16,085 bases of DNA from an uncultured Collinsella sp. (GTDB lineage Bacteria > Actinomycetota > Coriobacteriia > Coriobacteriales > Coriobacteriaceae), in NCBI GenBank assembly GCA_900547855.1, contig URIK01000025.1, positions 1-16,085 of the forward strand. The letters are read 5' to 3'. The position numbers and the translations under genes were made by a program. Shown here one piece after another: positions 14,797-16,085 of the stretch. The notes under the pieces were generated by a model. It made no database searches, was not told the origin of the DNA, and was given only the letters and a program-made list of their open reading frames with translations. Every line of letters begins with the position of its first letter. Position 1 is the stretch's first letter.

Positions 14797-14823
14797 TTGC
14801 AAAACGCTGTAGGTGAGTATACT
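14797..14823 (+). promoter_or_regulatory. Candidate promoter of the sugar kinase gene
   Basis: A -10 TATACT (14818-14823) matches consensus in 5 of 6 positions. The nearest -35, TTGCAA (14797-14802), gives a spacer of only 15 bases, which is short, so the promoter may be weak or need an activator. For the divergent repressor gene I see only a possible -10, TAAAAT on the minus strand at 14769-14774, without a convincing -35. Confidence 0.45.
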
Positions 14824-14834
14824 ACAACTCGAAA

Positions 14835-14861
14835 CGAAACCGATTTCGTAAACCGATTTCG
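14835..14861 (+). promoter_or_regulatory. Tandem LacI-type operator sites
   Basis: AAACCGATTTCG occurs twice, at 14837-14848 and 14850-14861, a 13-base period. The first copy is part of CGAAACCGATTTCG (14835-14848), a palindrome with one mismatched pair and the central CG typical of LacI-family operators. The sites lie about 12-38 bases beyond the candidate -10, where a bound repressor would block initiation or early elongation. Confidence 0.65.
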
Positions 14862-14865
14862 GCAA

Positions 14866-14923
14866 GCGTTGGCACGGTGGTGCAAAGATGCACCCTACCG
14901 TCTTGGCACCTCCGTGCCAACGC
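14866..14923 (+). promoter_or_regulatory. Structured leader with mutually exclusive hairpins upstream of the sugar kinase gene
   Basis: GCGTTGGCACGG (14866-14877) is perfectly complementary to CCGTGCCAACGC (14912-14923). The arms enclose a second perfect hairpin, GGTGCA-AAGA-TGCACC (14879-14894). The right arm can instead pair locally: TTGGCAC (14903-14909) with GTGCCAA (14914-14920) across a CTCC loop. The two foldings cannot coexist. The Shine-Dalgarno (14951-14956) lies outside both, and no T-tract follows. Confidence 0.6.
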
Positions 14924-14966
14924 CATATCAAAGGTGTACGCACGAGCAAGAAGGAGCTGCGCGACC

Positions 14967-16001
14967 ATGGGTAAAACGGTTCTTACCTTCGGCGAGATCA
15001 TGATGAGGCTCTCGCCCAAAGACCATCTGCGCATTGAGCAGGCGACCGAGTTTGATGTCCGCTACGGCGGCGCCGAAGCCAACACCGCGCTTTCCCTGGC
15101 CTACCAGGGCGACAGAGCCGCTTACGTCTCCGTTGTCCCGGCCAACCGTCTGGGCGAGTGCGCCCTGCGTTCGCTGAAGGCCTACGGCGTCGACACCACG
15201 CGCGTCGTGCGTCAGGGCGACCGTCTTGGCTCCTATGTGTTTGAGGTCGGTGCCTCGCAGCGCGGCAACGGCTGCGTCTACGACCGCAAGTACTCTGCCA
15301 TCAACATGGCCAAGCACGACGTCTTTGACTGGGACGAGATCCTCAAGGGCATCGATGTCTTCTATTTCTCCGGCGTGACGCCCGCTGTCTCCGGCGAGAT
15401 GGCCGCTGCGTGCAAGGACGCCCTCACCGCCTGCCGCGCCAAGGGCATCACCACCGTGTGCGACGTTAACTATCGCGGCAAGATGTGGTCGCCCGAGAAG
15501 TCGCAGGCAACCATGAAGGAGCTCCTACCGCTCGTCGACATCTGCATCGCCAACGACGAGGACGCACCCGCCGGCCTCGGCATGACCTGCGTCTCCGGCT
15601 CCCTTGCCCATGGCATCGAGGAGCGTGACACCTACGTCGAGATGGCCCGTCAGATTTGCGCCGAGTACGGCTGTAAGAAGGTCGCTTCGGTCGTCCGCAA
15701 CATCTCCTGCGTCGAACGCTCCATCTGGATGGGCATGCTCTATGACGCCGAGAGCGACGCGCACTGGTTCTCCCCTGCCCACGACGTGCACGTGCTCGAG
15801 GGCGTTGCCGCCGGCGACGCTTTCAACGCCGGCCTCGTCCATGCCCTCATCAACGACTTTGACCCGCAGGACGCCGTCAACTACGCGATTGCGGCCTCGA
15901 TCCTCAAGCTCACCATCAAGGGCGATTCCAACTTGGTGACCGCCGACGAGATCGCCGCTGTGGCCAACGCCGCCGACGGTGGCACCCGCGTCGCGCGCTA
16001 G
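14967..16001 (+). CDS. kdgK: PfkB-family sugar kinase, probably 2-keto-3-deoxygluconate kinase
   Basis: A 344-residue cytoplasmic kinase likely converting 2-keto-3-deoxygluconate plus ATP to the 6-phosphate in uronate or pectin-sugar catabolism. The substrate-side motif VRYGGAEANTALSLA (31-45), the residues around YDRKYSAIN (105-113), VCDVNYRGKMWS (164-175) and the C-terminal anion-hole motif AAGDAFNAG (281-289, catalytic Asp284) are all present. The AAGD form rather than GAGD is also seen in the Escherichia coli enzyme. The ATG at 14967 has AAGGAG ten bases upstream; earlier in-frame starts fall in the structured leader. Downstream only 36 genomic bases remain before the adapter, so any operon partner (such as an aldolase) is not visible. 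Regulation by the divergent LacI-type protein is likely. Exact substrate is inferred; other PfkB sugar kinases are the alternative. Confidence 0.88.
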   Translation: MGKTVLTFGEIMMRLSPKDHLRIEQATEFDVRYGGAEANTALSLAYQGDRAAYVSVVPANRLGECALRSLKAYGVDTTRVVRQGDRLGSYVFEVGASQRGNGCVYDRKYSAINMAKHDVFDWDEILKGIDVFYFSGVTPAVSGEMAAACKDALTACRAKGITTVCDVNYRGKMWSPEKSQATMKELLPLVDICIANDEDAPAGLGMTCVSGSLAHGIEERDTYVEMARQICAEYGCKKVASVVRNISCVERSIWMGMLYDAESDAHWFSPAHDVHVLEGVAAGDAFNAGLVHALINDFDPQDAVNYAIAASILKLTIKGDSNLVTADEIAAVANAADGGTRVAR

Positions 16002-16037
16002 TCCGTCTCCATTCCGCGGGCCGCAGCTTTCCAATCC

Positions 16038-16085
16038 CTGTCTCTTATACACATCTCCGAGCCCACGAGACGCTCATGAATCTCG
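16038..16085 (+). other. Nextera i7-side sequencing adapter (not genomic)
   Basis: Positions 16038-16056 are the reverse mosaic end CTGTCTCTTATACACATCT, 16057-16071 (CCGAGCCCACGAGAC) the Nextera read-2 adapter, 16072-16079 (GCTCATGA) the i7 index position, and 16080-16085 the start of the P7 tail. This is the usual look of a read 1 running out of a short insert. Confidence 0.98.

Noticed and set aside
14877..14966. Thirty-residue N-terminal extension of the sugar kinase
   Set aside because: It would start at a GTG inside the structured leader without a Shine-Dalgarno; the kinase fold begins at the ATG at 14967.
15525..16052. Minus-strand open frame beginning MYKRQ at the right end
   Set aside because: It starts in the adapter and runs antisense to the sugar kinase.

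Overview
The window looks like one assembled contig from a high-GC, gut-type actinobacterium of the Coriobacteriia. Collinsella is my best guess, inferred from base composition, gene style (an HtrA with a Gln/Gly-rich tail, a GlnR-like regulator beside a glutamine-synthetase gene) and general familiarity, not from a search. The first 50 and last 48 bases are not genomic. They are Illumina Nextera adapters with readable index positions, so the real insert is 51-16037. There are 11 protein-coding genes, two of them outside the usual composition. I see no RNA genes, CRISPR array or insertion sequence.

Layout: (1) 51-3169, minus strand: a two-gene ABC exporter operon. The upstream subunit is a degenerate-site half-transporter; the downstream one is cut by the contig end at its Walker A lysine. 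(2) 3430-5671, plus strand and divergent: a MATE efflux pump followed by a BmrR-like MerR regulator, with a MerR-style promoter (dyad inside a 19-bp spacer) upstream of the pump. (3) 5672-7344, plus: an AT-richer two-gene insert encoding a Tat-exported C39/C10-like cysteine-protease-type protein and a small lipoprotein. (4) 7380-9608, minus: NAD-dependent DNA ligase. (5) 9857-11317, minus: a membrane-anchored HtrA/DegP protease with a strong terminator after it and a second terminator-like hairpin in its own leader. (6) 11524-13574, minus: a glutamine-synthetase family gene followed by a GlnR-like orphan OmpR-family regulator, with a GlnR-box-like site upstream. (7) 13709-16001: a LacI-family repressor (minus) divergent from a 2-keto-3-deoxygluconate kinase-type PfkB gene (plus), with tandem operator-like sites and a leader able to form two mutually exclusive hairpins.

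The most interesting observations are: the glutamine-synthetase homologue lacks three of the conserved metal-ligand residues while sitting with a GlnR-like regulator and site; the kdgK-type leader has alternative helices; a 31-bp palindromic repeat occurs twice, once inside a coding tail; and the AT-rich insert encodes an exported cysteine-protease-like protein with a partner lipoprotein.
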